DNA of 32,732 nucleotides, from NCBI GenBank assembly GCA_947039005.1, contig CAMQXY010000029.1:1-32732 (forward strand). Reading direction: 5' to 3'. Shown here piece by piece: positions 15,629 to 23,838 of this stretch. This stretch comes from an uncultured Photobacterium sp. (GTDB lineage: Bacteria > Pseudomonadota > Gammaproteobacteria > Enterobacterales > Vibrionaceae). The notes below the pieces were generated by a model that had not been told where the DNA came from, did not search any database, and was given only the letters and a program-made list of their open reading frames with translations. How positions within the stretch are numbered: position 1 is the first letter of the stretch; each line of letters begins with the position of its first letter. Both the position numbers and the translations under genes were made by a program.

Positions 15629-17140
15629 TTAATTTTTAATTTTAATTTCAATTAGTTTGAACCATCTGTTTTTTATTTTTCCATTTATTCCTAGTAATAT
15701 CTGTGGTTGATGACTATGAGGTTTTACCATTGCAACATCAATATAATATTTTCCAGGAATAATATTTTTAGGTAGGGTGAAAATATTACTTATATTATAA
15801 ATAGGTGCTTTACTTATAATGCTTGATGCTGGCATCCATTGAGTTATATTATTATTAGTATCAAAGTAATATTTTTGTTTACTATTAATACTTCTCAATC
15901 TCCATACAATAGGGTAGTTATTATAACTAGGTGCAACGCCCATATTTTGCCATTGTGAGTTAAAGGTAATCGTTGAATTAGGCTTAAAATCGCTGATGAC
16001 TTCAACATGATTTAAGTTAAAACGGTAACCAAGCTTTTTAATTAATGAGTCTAAAAGAGGCTGATATTCTGCTGGGATTTTACTCGATTTTAAATTAAAT
16101 AATGATGTATGCAGTGTAAGTATGACGTCAAATGTCTTTTTTACTTTTGCAAGAGTATATATTTTGGGTTGTTTTTCCCAATCTAACATGTCAGTACATA
16201 TTTCTAAATCAACTGGCGCATGCTGCCAACGATTAAGAAAATCTTTATCGGGATAACTATTTTTTATATTCCCTTTGCCTTCTAAATGTTTAATCGTTTG
16301 CGGATAACCATCGAGCATATGGTTCCAGCCTGGAGTCCAATCACCGATACAGTCAGCTCGCCACCCCAAACCATGTTGGGTGGCATAACTGGTGGTACTA
16401 TCGCTTGTGGTACCAATACTCATGGTTAACATTTTATCGGGAAATGCATGTTGCATCATCGTAATATAAGGAATGAGATCGGCAGCTTTATAGCCATGAT
16501 TACCGAGTGTCGGTGCTGGATTTTTATAATGTGTTGCAAGATGCCATTCACCCCATGTACCGACTAGCCCCACATCTAAGCGTAATATGGTTGGATTATG
16601 ATCGTAGCGTTTGCCCATAGCATCAATAAAACGTTTAAGATTAGCTTTAAATACTTTATTTTTATAATTAATAATAAAGCTATTATCATTTTTACAGAAA
16701 GTATGCGTTTGTGGATCTATTTGTTTTTTTAACCAGCAAGGAATACCTAATATTTTCTTTCCTGCTCGAGGAGAATGTTTGTAGTAGGTTTCATTAAGTC
16801 CTGGCATGGTCATAAATCGAATGACTAATTTTTTATTCTGGTCTCTAGCTGCTTTGATCGTATCATCGATAATTTTATAGTTATAAACACCTTTTTGTGG
16901 TTCAAGCTGTTCCCAATACCAGCGGTAATACGCAACACTTGTTTTGGGATAGGAGGGTTCTGCCCAATATGGATTATTGTGACGATTAATAGTTTGATGG
17001 TCTGTAATGCCTATATCAGGATTTACAAGAATATTATTATTAATTGTTGGGGTGTAATTGAGAGTGATTGGTTTTGTATTTGCTAATACGGGCATGGATG
17101 CACATATTAGACTAGTAATGATTAAGCGATTGTACTTCAT
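15629..17140 (-). CDS. Secreted glycoside-hydrolase-like protein, DUF4832 type (copy 1)
   Basis: A 503-residue exported protein: signal peptide MKYNRLIITSLICASMPVLA, then a TIM-barrel-like region (about 35-330) and a C-terminal beta-sandwich domain (about 380-503) of the DUF4832 kind. Barrel signatures of clan-A glycosidases are seen: WYWEQLEPQKGVYNYKIIDD (the W..lEP..G.y motif), LVIRFM, LRLDVGLVGTWGEWH with Glu198 as likely acid/base, and PVDLEIC with Glu312 as possible second acid. These catalytic roles are my inference; the family's substrate is not established. It is a close paralogue of the next minus-strand gene, 146 bases upstream, sharing roughly half of its residues by eye over the full length. 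Proximity to the exopolysaccharide operon suggests action on that polymer. Confidence 0.75.
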   Translation of the reverse strand: MKYNRLIITSLICASMPVLANTKPITLNYTPTINNNILVNPDIGITDHQTINRHNNPYWAEPSYPKTSVAYYRWYWEQLEPQKGVYNYKIIDDTIKAARDQNKKLVIRFMTMPGLNETYYKHSPRAGKKILGIPCWLKKQIDPQTHTFCKNDNSFIINYKNKVFKANLKRFIDAMGKRYDHNPTILRLDVGLVGTWGEWHLATHYKNPAPTLGNHGYKAADLIPYITMMQHAFPDKMLTMSIGTTSDSTTSYATQHGLGWRADCIGDWTPGWNHMLDGYPQTIKHLEGKGNIKNSYPDKDFLNRWQHAPVDLEICTDMLDWEKQPKIYTLAKVKKTFDVILTLHTSLFNLKSSKIPAEYQPLLDSLIKKLGYRFNLNHVEVISDFKPNSTITFNSQWQNMGVAPSYNNYPIVWRLRSINSKQKYYFDTNNNITQWMPASSIISKAPIYNISNIFTLPKNIIPGKYYIDVAMVKPHSHQPQILLGINGKIKNRWFKLIEIKIKN

Positions 17141-17246
17141 GTGAAATACCGATATTTAATAACATTAAGGTATTATAACGTATATTGTAATTGGCATATC
17201 AGTGGAGTGTAAACTGAGTCATTTATTTTACGATAATGGTTTAATT

Positions 17247-17273
17247 TAAAGGCTAATATCGCATTAGCCTTTA
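17247..17273 (-). terminator. Hairpin after hydrolase-like copy 2
   Basis: An 11-bp perfect stem TAAAGGCTAAT / ATTAGCCTTTA around a 5-base loop, 13 bases beyond the minus-strand stop codon. The following T tract on the minus strand is short, so this is a weak terminator. It implies the two paralogues may be transcribed separately. Confidence 0.6.
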
Positions 17274-17286
17274 ATAATAAATTAAA

Positions 17287-18861
17287 TTAGTAATTATTCA
17301 TTAAGTAAATAGATTTTACTTGATGCCATTTATCGTTTTTCATTCCTTCAATGCCTAATTTAATTGTAGCGTCATAAGTATTAGGTTTCACTAATGCAAC
17401 ATCAAGGAAATAGTGTCCATCATTAATGTATTCCGGTAGTGTAAATGTATTGTTTTGGTAATGTTTGGGTGCTACATCATCTTTATTGTTAGCTGGAAGC
17501 CAACGGCGAATGTCATTATTTGTTTCAAAGTGAGCAATAACATGATTATTACTATCACGTAATCGCCATACAACGGGATAATTATTGTAACTTGGTGCCA
17601 CACCAGTATTTTTCCAATTTGAGTTGATTGCAATCGGAGAGCCAGCTTTAAAATTACTGGTGATCTCAACTGTATTCAATTCAAATCTATAACCCACTTT
17701 TTTTAGGAAATCATCTAATAGTGGCTGATACATTTCAGGAATATTTCCTGATTTAAGATTTAATAATGATGTATGCATATCAAGCGCTGCGTCAAATGTT
17801 TGTTTTACTTTTTCAACGGTATAAATTTCTTTCTTAGCTGCCCATTCATCAACGGTGTAACAAATTTCAAAATCGACAGGATTTTGCTTCCAACGTTGAA
17901 GGAATTTTGGATCGGGATAGTTGTTAACTGTATTTCCTAGCCCTTGCGCGTGTGCAATGGTGTCAGGATAGCCTTGTTCCATATGATTCCAGCCTTGTTC
18001 CCAATCGCCAAGACAATCTGCTCGCCAACCATAATCTCGCTGAGTACTATGACTTAATACATTTTCATCATTAGATCCGAGATACATAATTAAGGTTTTA
18101 TTAGGAAATGCATTTTTCATCATTTTAGGATATGGCAGCAGATCTTCATCTGAATAGCCATGGTTACCTAATGTTGGTCGATCGTAACCTTTATGTGATG
18201 CTAAATTCCATTCCCCCCATGTACCAACAAGGCCTACATCTAGACGTAAGATATTAGGGTTATTGTTGTAACGTTCGCCCATCGCATTAATGAAGCGTTT
18301 AAGGTTCTTTTTAAATACTGGGTTTGTATAATCAATCGTAAAGCTATTATCATCAATACACACATCGCCGGTTGTGTTTGCATCTACTTTTTTCTTAAGC
18401 CAACAAGGAATGCCGAGTATTTTTTTGCCTTCATTCGGTGAGTTATTGTAATAAACTTCATCTACTCCAGCCATTGTCATAAATCGAATGACAGTTGTTT
18501 TTCCTAATGCGGCAGCTTGGTTGATGGTGTCATCAATAAGTTTGAAATTATACTGTCCTTTTTGGGGCTCTAATTCTTCCCAATACCAACGGAAATAAAC
18601 GACAGAGGTTTCTGGATGGGTCGGTTGATTCCACCACGGATCATTTTTGATATCAAATGAGTGATGTTCAGTGATACCAATATCTGGATTGATCAGTATG
18701 TTGTCAATTGTTGTTGGCGTTGTCGTTATTGTTGTTTCTTGTGCAACAGCAATATTCCCTAGTGGCAAAGCAGTAAAAGTCAGTAAGCAAAGCTTAGCTA
18801 ACAGAGTGATTGACTGGGAAGGCATATTGAAAGCAATCGATTTTGTAGTATTTGGTTGCAT
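17287..18861 (-). CDS. Secreted glycoside-hydrolase-like protein, DUF4832 type (copy 2)
   Basis: A 524-residue paralogue of the downstream minus-strand gene. It has a longer N-terminus and a signal peptide whose hydrophobic core is ITLLAKLCLLTFTALPLG, with cleavage after NIAVA; an internal Met13 (MPSQS) is an alternative start. Matching motifs are NPDIGITEHH, WYWEELEPQKGQYNF, VIRFMTMAG, LDVGLVGTWGEWN (Glu217), WRADCLGDWEQGWNHM and PVDFEIC, then the beta-sandwich with NTGVAPSYNNYPVVWRLR and FLDVALVKPNTYDA. The cysteines of RADC and EIC are kept in both copies and may pair. Identical architecture with dispersed differences points to an older duplication. Likely a periplasmic or secreted polysaccharide-active enzyme; substrate unknown. 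Confidence 0.75.
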   Translation of the reverse strand: MQPNTTKSIAFNMPSQSITLLAKLCLLTFTALPLGNIAVAQETTITTTPTTIDNILINPDIGITEHHSFDIKNDPWWNQPTHPETSVVYFRWYWEELEPQKGQYNFKLIDDTINQAAALGKTTVIRFMTMAGVDEVYYNNSPNEGKKILGIPCWLKKKVDANTTGDVCIDDNSFTIDYTNPVFKKNLKRFINAMGERYNNNPNILRLDVGLVGTWGEWNLASHKGYDRPTLGNHGYSDEDLLPYPKMMKNAFPNKTLIMYLGSNDENVLSHSTQRDYGWRADCLGDWEQGWNHMEQGYPDTIAHAQGLGNTVNNYPDPKFLQRWKQNPVDFEICYTVDEWAAKKEIYTVEKVKQTFDAALDMHTSLLNLKSGNIPEMYQPLLDDFLKKVGYRFELNTVEITSNFKAGSPIAINSNWKNTGVAPSYNNYPVVWRLRDSNNHVIAHFETNNDIRRWLPANNKDDVAPKHYQNNTFTLPEYINDGHYFLDVALVKPNTYDATIKLGIEGMKNDKWHQVKSIYLMNNY

Positions 18862-19158
18862 AGTTATTCACTCAGGGAATATTAAGTAATTATATATAGT
18901 TAATATGTATTGTTCTGGTGTGAACTATGCCAAAAAAAGAAAAAATGAGAAGCGATATTATCGGAATCGGAATCACACTTTTCAATAATGGTGGTTGTGT
19001 TTGCAGGTAGATGTTTATTTTATGTTGGTTATTGTTATTAAATCGGTGTTTTTCATGGTGTAATTGTTGGTTTTTTATATGATTTATGAGGGTTAAGTGA
19101 AAAAGATAATGCAATATATCGCTTCTTAATTATAAAGATAAGAAGCGATATGTGGATA
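18862..19158. other. Gap between hydrolase-like copy 2 and creA
   Basis: No gene is supported. The stretch contains the creA terminator (19116-19151) and presumably the promoter of the hydrolase-like gene at its left side. Short open frames here are low-complexity in composition. Confidence 0.4.
19116..19151 (-). terminator. Terminator hairpin of creA
   Basis: A 13-bp perfect stem ATATCGCTTCTTA / TAAGAAGCGATAT around a 10-base loop starts eight bases after the creA stop on the minus strand. The T-rich tract on that strand is interrupted (TTGCATTATCTTTTT). Confidence 0.7.
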
Positions 19159-19644
19159 TTATTGAATATTGGTTGCAGGAGTATGATCAACGTAGGCTTT
19201 TGTACCCCACAATGGCACTGTTGATAAACTGTGCTTATAACTGCCTGTAGTAGTTTTGGTTGAGTATGATAAATACATCAATGTTTCTGATTGTGGATCA
19301 TAAATACGACGTATCTTCATTGTTTTGAAGAAAATACTTTTAGATTTTTTAAATACTACTTCGCCTGATTTTGATTTGTCAATTTGAGCTATCATCTCAG
19401 GGGTTATTTCACCAGTTTGACGGCATGAAATTGATGAGTCAGATGGATCCGCTAAACTTAAGTCGGCTTCAATACTTGCAATATGACAAGTGACACCTGG
19501 TACAACAGGATCGACTAATGTATTTAGTTTAATATCTTTAGTGGTAAACATACCTAAAGAAACATCCCCAACTTCATTATCCGAGCAGCCACTTAGTGTT
19601 AATGCAATAGCAAGTGAGCTGGCAACCACTAAAATTTTTCTCAT
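19159..19644 (-). CDS. creA: CreA family lipoprotein
   Basis: A 161-residue protein of the CreA family, a conserved periplasmic protein of unknown biochemical role. Family landmarks are GDVSLGMFTTKDIKL, DPVVPGVTCHIAS, LADPSDSSISCRQTGEI, GEVVFKKSKSIFFKTMKIRR and LMYLSYSTKTTTGSYKHSLSTVPLW. The cysteine pair in VTCH and ISCR is conserved with the Escherichia coli protein. Unlike that protein, this one has a lipobox (LTLSGCSD), so it should be lipid-anchored, and the Asp after the Cys favours inner-membrane retention by the Lol rule. GGGAG lies six bases before the start ATG. It is a single-gene unit; no creBCD genes accompany it. Confidence 0.92.
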   Translation of the reverse strand: MRKILVVASSLAIALTLSGCSDNEVGDVSLGMFTTKDIKLNTLVDPVVPGVTCHIASIEADLSLADPSDSSISCRQTGEITPEMIAQIDKSKSGEVVFKKSKSIFFKTMKIRRIYDPQSETLMYLSYSTKTTTGSYKHSLSTVPLWGTKAYVDHTPATNIQ

Positions 19645-20032
19645 ATAAGACTCCCTATTAAATGAATAATTTCACTTAAAATTTTCAATTATCGTTTGTT
19701 ATTATTACGCTAAGTTATACGCGAAATTTAAATTATTTTCATTATACTCTTTCAAATATGATGTTTGTCATCAACAAATCATAGCAATAGTGATCATAAT
19801 GAAAATAAATATGAAAGATTTATATAAGGGTAGTCTCTGTTTTAACTTAATGATAATAAAGTATTTTTATTTTATTAAAGACGTTTTAAACGAGTGTTTT
19901 TTATCGGGGGCTGATGAATTTTATTAAAAATGGTCTTTTCAAGTGCGTGAATTACACATAGGATGAATGTAGCAACAATGTTATTATAATAATTATCAAC
20001 GGATGATTATTACTGATTATGAGGAGGATATG
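19645..20032. other. Divergent promoter gap between creA and the 111-aa gene
   Basis: No gene is supported. The stretch must hold promoters in both directions. An imperfect inverted repeat at about 19758-19786 (ATGATGTTTG, TCAT, CAACAAATCAT) could be an operator or hairpin. AATGATAAT near 19850 resembles half of a Fur site but is not a full palindrome. Confidence 0.3.
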
Positions 20033-20368
20033 ATGTCAAATATTCTTGCGTTTCCAGTAAAAGAACAGCCTCGAGATCGTACGCCGTTAGAATTAATTGT
20101 TGAACAAGAATTGTTGGATGTGGGTGCAGATTGCTACATGATTGATGTTGTTATCGAACGAATGGAAAAATTTTTAGCGCTTGCTTCGTTTGAGTTTGAT
20201 TTGAAAATGAAAGTGTCTAAAGGCTGTTTAGATGAAATGAATCAAAATGTATTTCCGGTTATTTCTGATATGCAAGCGTCAATGCGAGATACCATGAATG
20301 AAATACTCACCGAACGTGTATTGCATGAAATCCGATTATACAATTTAGAAAGGCACGCAGTTAAATAA
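20033..20368 (+). CDS. Conserved-looking 111-aa cytoplasmic protein, unknown function
   Basis: I do not recognise the family. The protein has no signal peptide or membrane helix and is acidic and Met-rich. After MSNILAFPVKEQPRDRTPLE it is predicted largely helical: LIVEQELLDVGADCYMIDVV, a middle helix with MEKFLALASFEFDLKMKV, then CLDEMNQNVFPVISDMQASM and a C-terminal helix. This looks like a small helical bundle. A very strong ribosome binding site, GAGGAGG at 20021-20027, favours ATG 20033 (five bases away) over ATG 20030 (two). In-frame ATG 20003 would add ten residues including the binding-site region. It is monocistronic with its own terminator, convergent with the next gene. Confidence 0.8.
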   Translation: MSNILAFPVKEQPRDRTPLELIVEQELLDVGADCYMIDVVIERMEKFLALASFEFDLKMKVSKGCLDEMNQNVFPVISDMQASMRDTMNEILTERVLHEIRLYNLERHAVK

Positions 20369-20426
20369 TATATGTCCCCACTTTATGATTTCACGATATA
20401 CGTAATAAATTGTATCTATAAATAAT

Positions 20427-20465
20427 GCCGCTGCTTGATGTTTATCATAACAGCGGCTTTTTATT
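20427..20465 (+). terminator. Terminator of the 111-aa gene
   Basis: Stem GCCGCTG / CAGCGGC with a further inner TGAT / ATCA pairing, followed by TTTTTATT. The T tract overlaps the stop codon of the converging minus-strand gene. Confidence 0.85.
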
Positions 20466-21504
20466 AGTTTTTGTTTCCTAGATGCCAAAGTTTTTCTGCT
20501 CGGCTACCGATCCACCAAAAACTTAAGGCTAATATCGCAAAAAAGAGCGCTTTATGGAGTGTTCCCCAAAAAAATTCAAAATAACGGCTATATAAACACA
20601 ATAATAAAAAGATGATCCCAAAAGCTCTTACTAGCGGGTTATTATTTTTAATGCCGTAGAGAATAGCGCTTAATGTCAGAAATACCATTGCAACACTCCA
20701 ACCCCATAGCTCAATTTGTTTGACGTGTGACCAAGCACTTAAACTGTCATAATTACCAAAAATTGTCAGCATCCATAACGCATTAAAGAAATACATTAGT
20801 CCAACAAATTGGGTGGCTTCTTTTGCAAAGTAAAATCGGCTATGAGGCTTAAAAATCGCACTTAATCCGACAATCAATATTCCCACAAAAATAAACCGTA
20901 ATGGAATGTTCATTCCCCAAAAGAGATAATGATTTTGGGCGAGGTAAGAGGTTTCAGTTAGTACCCATAAGCCAACACCCAATAAAGCAAATAGCCACAC
21001 TAAGACAGATCGTAGTTGGATTCCAATAATGAGATAGGTGATCGTAGGAAGAAGAATAAAAAGACTTTCACGCCAATTTTGTGCCATTGCAGTATGACTT
21101 AAAAAACCACTGGCAACAGCTGTGATAAGTACGCCAAAAAAGAACATTGCTTCATTGCTAACGGTTTTCTCGGGGTAACGTTGACGGCGTTTGACACCAA
21201 AATAAAACAACAATCCTGCAATGATCGTACTTAGAATAGTTAATACGCTTGCTGGTGTATTAATTAGGCGAGAGAGCAGTGAGATCAAATAATCATCGGC
21301 TACTAATAAGATCACCGACAGAATAAAGCAGGCAATGGCTACCCAGAAAGAATAGACAGCCAGTAGTTTCCAATCAAAACTAATAACATGATAACTCTGA
21401 CGTAGTTGCTGTGCTTGTTGGTTATCAATAAGCTGTTGTTGCTGCCACTGCTCAATAGTGTCATTAAGTAGTTGGCTCTGACGTTTATTAACTTTTATAT
21501 CCAT
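20464..21504 (-). CDS. Multi-pass membrane protein, DUF2157-like
   Basis: A 346-residue inner-membrane protein. The N-terminal 45 residues are soluble and rich in glutamine (EQWQQQQLIDNQQAQQLRQS), as in DUF2157 proteins, where a short helical domain precedes the membrane part. Then about nine to ten helices follow from residue 48 to the end (for example LAVYSFWVAIACFILSVILL, ILSTIIAGLLFYFG, FILLPTITYLIIGI, AIILFLLLCLYSR-like segments), with short loops. The C-terminus ends in a basic RAEKLWHLGNKN. Function of the family is unknown. On the minus strand the gene stands alone; a DUF4401-type partner, common in such loci, is not present. The start ATG 21504 is the only sensible one. Confidence 0.8.
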   Translation of the reverse strand: MDIKVNKRQSQLLNDTIEQWQQQQLIDNQQAQQLRQSYHVISFDWKLLAVYSFWVAIACFILSVILLVADDYLISLLSRLINTPASVLTILSTIIAGLLFYFGVKRRQRYPEKTVSNEAMFFFGVLITAVASGFLSHTAMAQNWRESLFILLPTITYLIIGIQLRSVLVWLFALLGVGLWVLTETSYLAQNHYLFWGMNIPLRFIFVGILIVGLSAIFKPHSRFYFAKEATQFVGLMYFFNALWMLTIFGNYDSLSAWSHVKQIELWGWSVAMVFLTLSAILYGIKNNNPLVRAFGIIFLLLCLYSRYFEFFWGTLHKALFFAILALSFWWIGSRAEKLWHLGNKN

Positions 21505-21644
21505 ATGTATTCCAGATAACGCCGACCGCAGAGATGCGTTACATTATCTTATTGTAGAATTAGCGAGTCGAAGTGACAATTGTAACTGACTGGTGTGATA
21601 TTGGTAGCATAAAATTAGCTACCATGTGATGTCGATGATAAATA

Positions 21645-21950
21645 TCAGAGGGTTGGCATTAAGGATAAACATTGTCGGCACAGGCAAGCCTTTGGTGAAT
21701 CTGATGATGTTTGGCGTGGTTCAATATCAAAGCACCAGCATGTCGATTTACCCGCACTAATATCACATTGTGCAGGCTGTTGGCATTGTGGGCACTGGTG
21801 AGTGGCTTTAATCGCTTTAATGTTAGCCATTATCGCCAGTTGTTGTTGTTCTGGATAGGCTATCCAGTGGCTGATTTCTGTCATTGTGCGTAAGCAGCCA
21901 CTGCACATTCCTGCATTATTTTTACATTTAGCAACACACGGTGATTTCAC
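21645..21950 (-). CDS. DUF1289 plus cysteine-rich CWC domain protein
   Basis: A 101-residue protein with two cysteine clusters. Residues 1-45 are a DUF1289 domain: SPCVAKCKNNAGMCSGCLRT followed by the E-I-x-x-W motif (EISHWIAYP). Residues about 53-95 form a CWC domain: CPQCQQPAQCD, then AGKSTCWCFD and CLCRQCLSLM. Both clusters probably bind zinc or iron-sulfur, by analogy with cysteine spacing only. It could act as a small nucleic-acid or protein-binding module, but no function is known. The hairpin TGGTAGC / GCTACCA at 21602-21624, past its stop on the minus strand, may be its transcript end. Single gene on the minus strand. Confidence 0.85.
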   Translation of the reverse strand: MKSPCVAKCKNNAGMCSGCLRTMTEISHWIAYPEQQQLAIMANIKAIKATHQCPQCQQPAQCDISAGKSTCWCFDIEPRQTSSDSPKACLCRQCLSLMPTL

Positions 21951-22072
21951 TATTGATACCTATTAACGAGTCCAGTAACTTGATTAATATGCTAACGACT
22001 AATAGGGACAAATGCTACTCTTGCTATCGCTTCAACGCGCATGAGGGCTAATTTATTGTGATTCTATATCGC

Positions 22073-22612
22073 TTATGAAGCAATTTGTTTTAGTACTTCA
22101 TAAATCGCAATATCGTCTTGTGATAGATGATGACTGGGTACGGTTAACGTTGTGACGTTTTTCATGCCAATTTTAAGCATGACATTTTCAGGGCCAGATA
22201 CTGTTTTTAGATGGCGACCGTAAAGATGGTGTAAATTAAGTTTATTAAAGCCAAATTCTTTAATGCGTTCAACAGCTTCTGTACAATAACCGTTACCCCA
22301 AAATGGGACGCCAATCCAATAGCCTAGTTGAGCGCTATTCTGATTAATGTTTTCTAATCCAGCACAGCCTACCAGTTGATGATTACTTTTTAGCGTAATG
22401 GCAAAGATAGCTGATTGGTGGCTATACCATCCCGCTAAGTGCTTACCGATCCATTTTCCCGCCATACCATCAGAATAAGGATGCGGAACACTGATGGTGC
22501 CATTCGCAATATCAACATTGCCAGCGAGTTGTTGTATTCTTGTCGAGTCAGATAATTCTAATGGACGAAGGATTAAGCGTTCAGTTGTTAATAGGGGTTG
22601 AATTGTATTCAT
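22073..22612 (-). CDS. GNAT family N-acetyltransferase (RimJ/RimL-like)
   Basis: A 179-residue cytoplasmic acetyltransferase. It begins TTERLILRPLELSDSTRIQQ, the standard N-terminus of the RimJ/RimL group. It then shows AIFAITLKSNHQLVGCAGLE, AQLGYWIGVPFWGNGYCTEA (the acetyl-CoA-binding region with WGNGY), and HHLYGRHLKTVSGPENVMLKIGM near the end (GPENVML replaces the usual NxxSxrvleK). It would transfer an acetyl group from acetyl-CoA to an N-terminal amine or small molecule. Members of this group include ribosomal-protein acetylases and antibiotic-modifying enzymes, and the target cannot be told. No operon partner is seen. Confidence 0.9.
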   Translation of the reverse strand: MNTIQPLLTTERLILRPLELSDSTRIQQLAGNVDIANGTISVPHPYSDGMAGKWIGKHLAGWYSHQSAIFAITLKSNHQLVGCAGLENINQNSAQLGYWIGVPFWGNGYCTEAVERIKEFGFNKLNLHHLYGRHLKTVSGPENVMLKIGMKNVTTLTVPSHHLSQDDIAIYEVLKQIAS

Positions 22613-22771
22613 AAAATAGACTCATACACATAGCTAGATGTGACTATTAATCAATAAATACGCGTTAATTTATAGCACTATGATCAATTATTGTGTGAGT
22701 AATGTAGTTTAATAGTGAAAACTGTGGAGTAACGCTTAATTATTACGATGGTAGACATACGTAACTTGGGC

Positions 22772-23233
22772 TTAAGGAGCAGTTTGCTTGTGATTGTGTG
22801 TTTGAGTTTCGCTAAAATGAATGAGTTTAATTAGCGCAAGTTTAATGAAGCGATAAATATGTTGCTTAATCAGCCAGCCTGTACCGATAAATTTAGGTGA
22901 GAAGGTCATGTGATATAGAATCTTGGTTTGATCGGCATTAATGCTAATAAATTTGATCCAACAGCCGTGTTCTTCTACTGGCGCACCGGTGATAATTTTA
23001 TAGTGCAGATGCTCATTTTCTTTGAAGTCAATAATTTGTTCTTGATAAACGAAAAAGCCATTGCTTACTTCTCGTATCGCACCAATGCCATTGTTATGGG
23101 GTTTACCGGTGCGTAATAAGCTGTAGCTGGCATTAAAAAATCGATGTAGTTGCTCGTGATCAGAAAGTAAGGCAAATAATAGTTTTTTAGGCGCATTAGC
23201 AGTAAGTTCGATAGTAACACTGTGCATCGTCAT
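22772..23233 (-). CDS. SRPBCC (START-like) family protein
   Basis: A 153-residue protein with the helix-grip fold of the SRPBCC superfamily: VTIELTANAPKKLLFALLSD at the start, the LHRFFNASYSLLRTGKPHNN turn, GAIREVSNGFFVYQEQIIDF, HLHYKIITGAPVEEHGCWIK, a ILYHMTFSPKF strand and the long C-terminal helix. This matches polyketide cyclase/dehydrase-like stand-alone members that bind hydrophobic ligands. Ligand and role are unknown. AGGAA lies seven bases before ATG 23233; Met3 is an alternative start. The last dozen residues are His/Gln/Thr-rich and probably disordered. Confidence 0.85.
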   Translation of the reverse strand: MTMHSVTIELTANAPKKLLFALLSDHEQLHRFFNASYSLLRTGKPHNNGIGAIREVSNGFFVYQEQIIDFKENEHLHYKIITGAPVEEHGCWIKFISINADQTKILYHMTFSPKFIGTGWLIKQHIYRFIKLALIKLIHFSETQTHNHKQTAP

Positions 23234-23838
23234 TGTTCATTCCTGAAGCTTTTTCTCATTATTAAGCATAGATGTTAGAAATATATTTGCATTCTTATTA
23301 TGAGGAAAAATAAGATAAATAAGCAACACAGTTACATTTTGAGGGGAGATACCAAAAAAAAACAGTATGTGATAAATAAACGTTACTGAATGATATAACG
23401 ATAAAATAAATTATTTTTCTTATTTAGCAATGTGTTAGCTATTATTTAATGTTGTTTTTCATCGAAAGATGATATTTGTCACAAAAAAAAGACAATAGAG
23501 TGGTTGTCAAAATGGAAAAACATATTTATATTGACTGTGTTGATATAGATCGTTAGGTGAAATTCGTTTCAAAAATCAGAAAGTCTTAGTTTATATTCTT
23601 TCCTAAATTACCCCCGCGAAGCCTTATCACAGTTATATTTATCGATAACGGAACTTGTTTATAGAAGTTGTTGTCGTTAAGTAGATATATAAAAATTGTT
23701 GTTTATAATAATTCAATGAATATGTCATCATAATGTCATATGATCTTGGTTAAGTAGAACACGAATAGTCGAGTAAGAACGGTATTAATAAATAGTGATA
23801 TCAACCTTGCTCATTGGGAAATAAATGAGAGGTTTAAA
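23234..23838. other. 600-base gap upstream of the candidate small RNA
   Basis: No coding gene is supported. A CRP-like half palindrome GATGATATTTGTCACA lies at 23468-23483: the right arm TCACA is perfect, the left matches TGTGA at 3 of 5. A consensus TATAAT occurs at 23704-23709 but without a good -35 box. A run CCCCC at 23611-23615 echoes the CCCCCC at 24063-24068. These may belong to the promoter or leader of the RNA that carries the 22-codon frame. Confidence 0.35.

Noticed and set aside
19840-19865. Fur box upstream of the 111-residue gene
   Set aside because: Only a single AATGATAAT half-motif in AT-rich DNA, no full inverted repeat.
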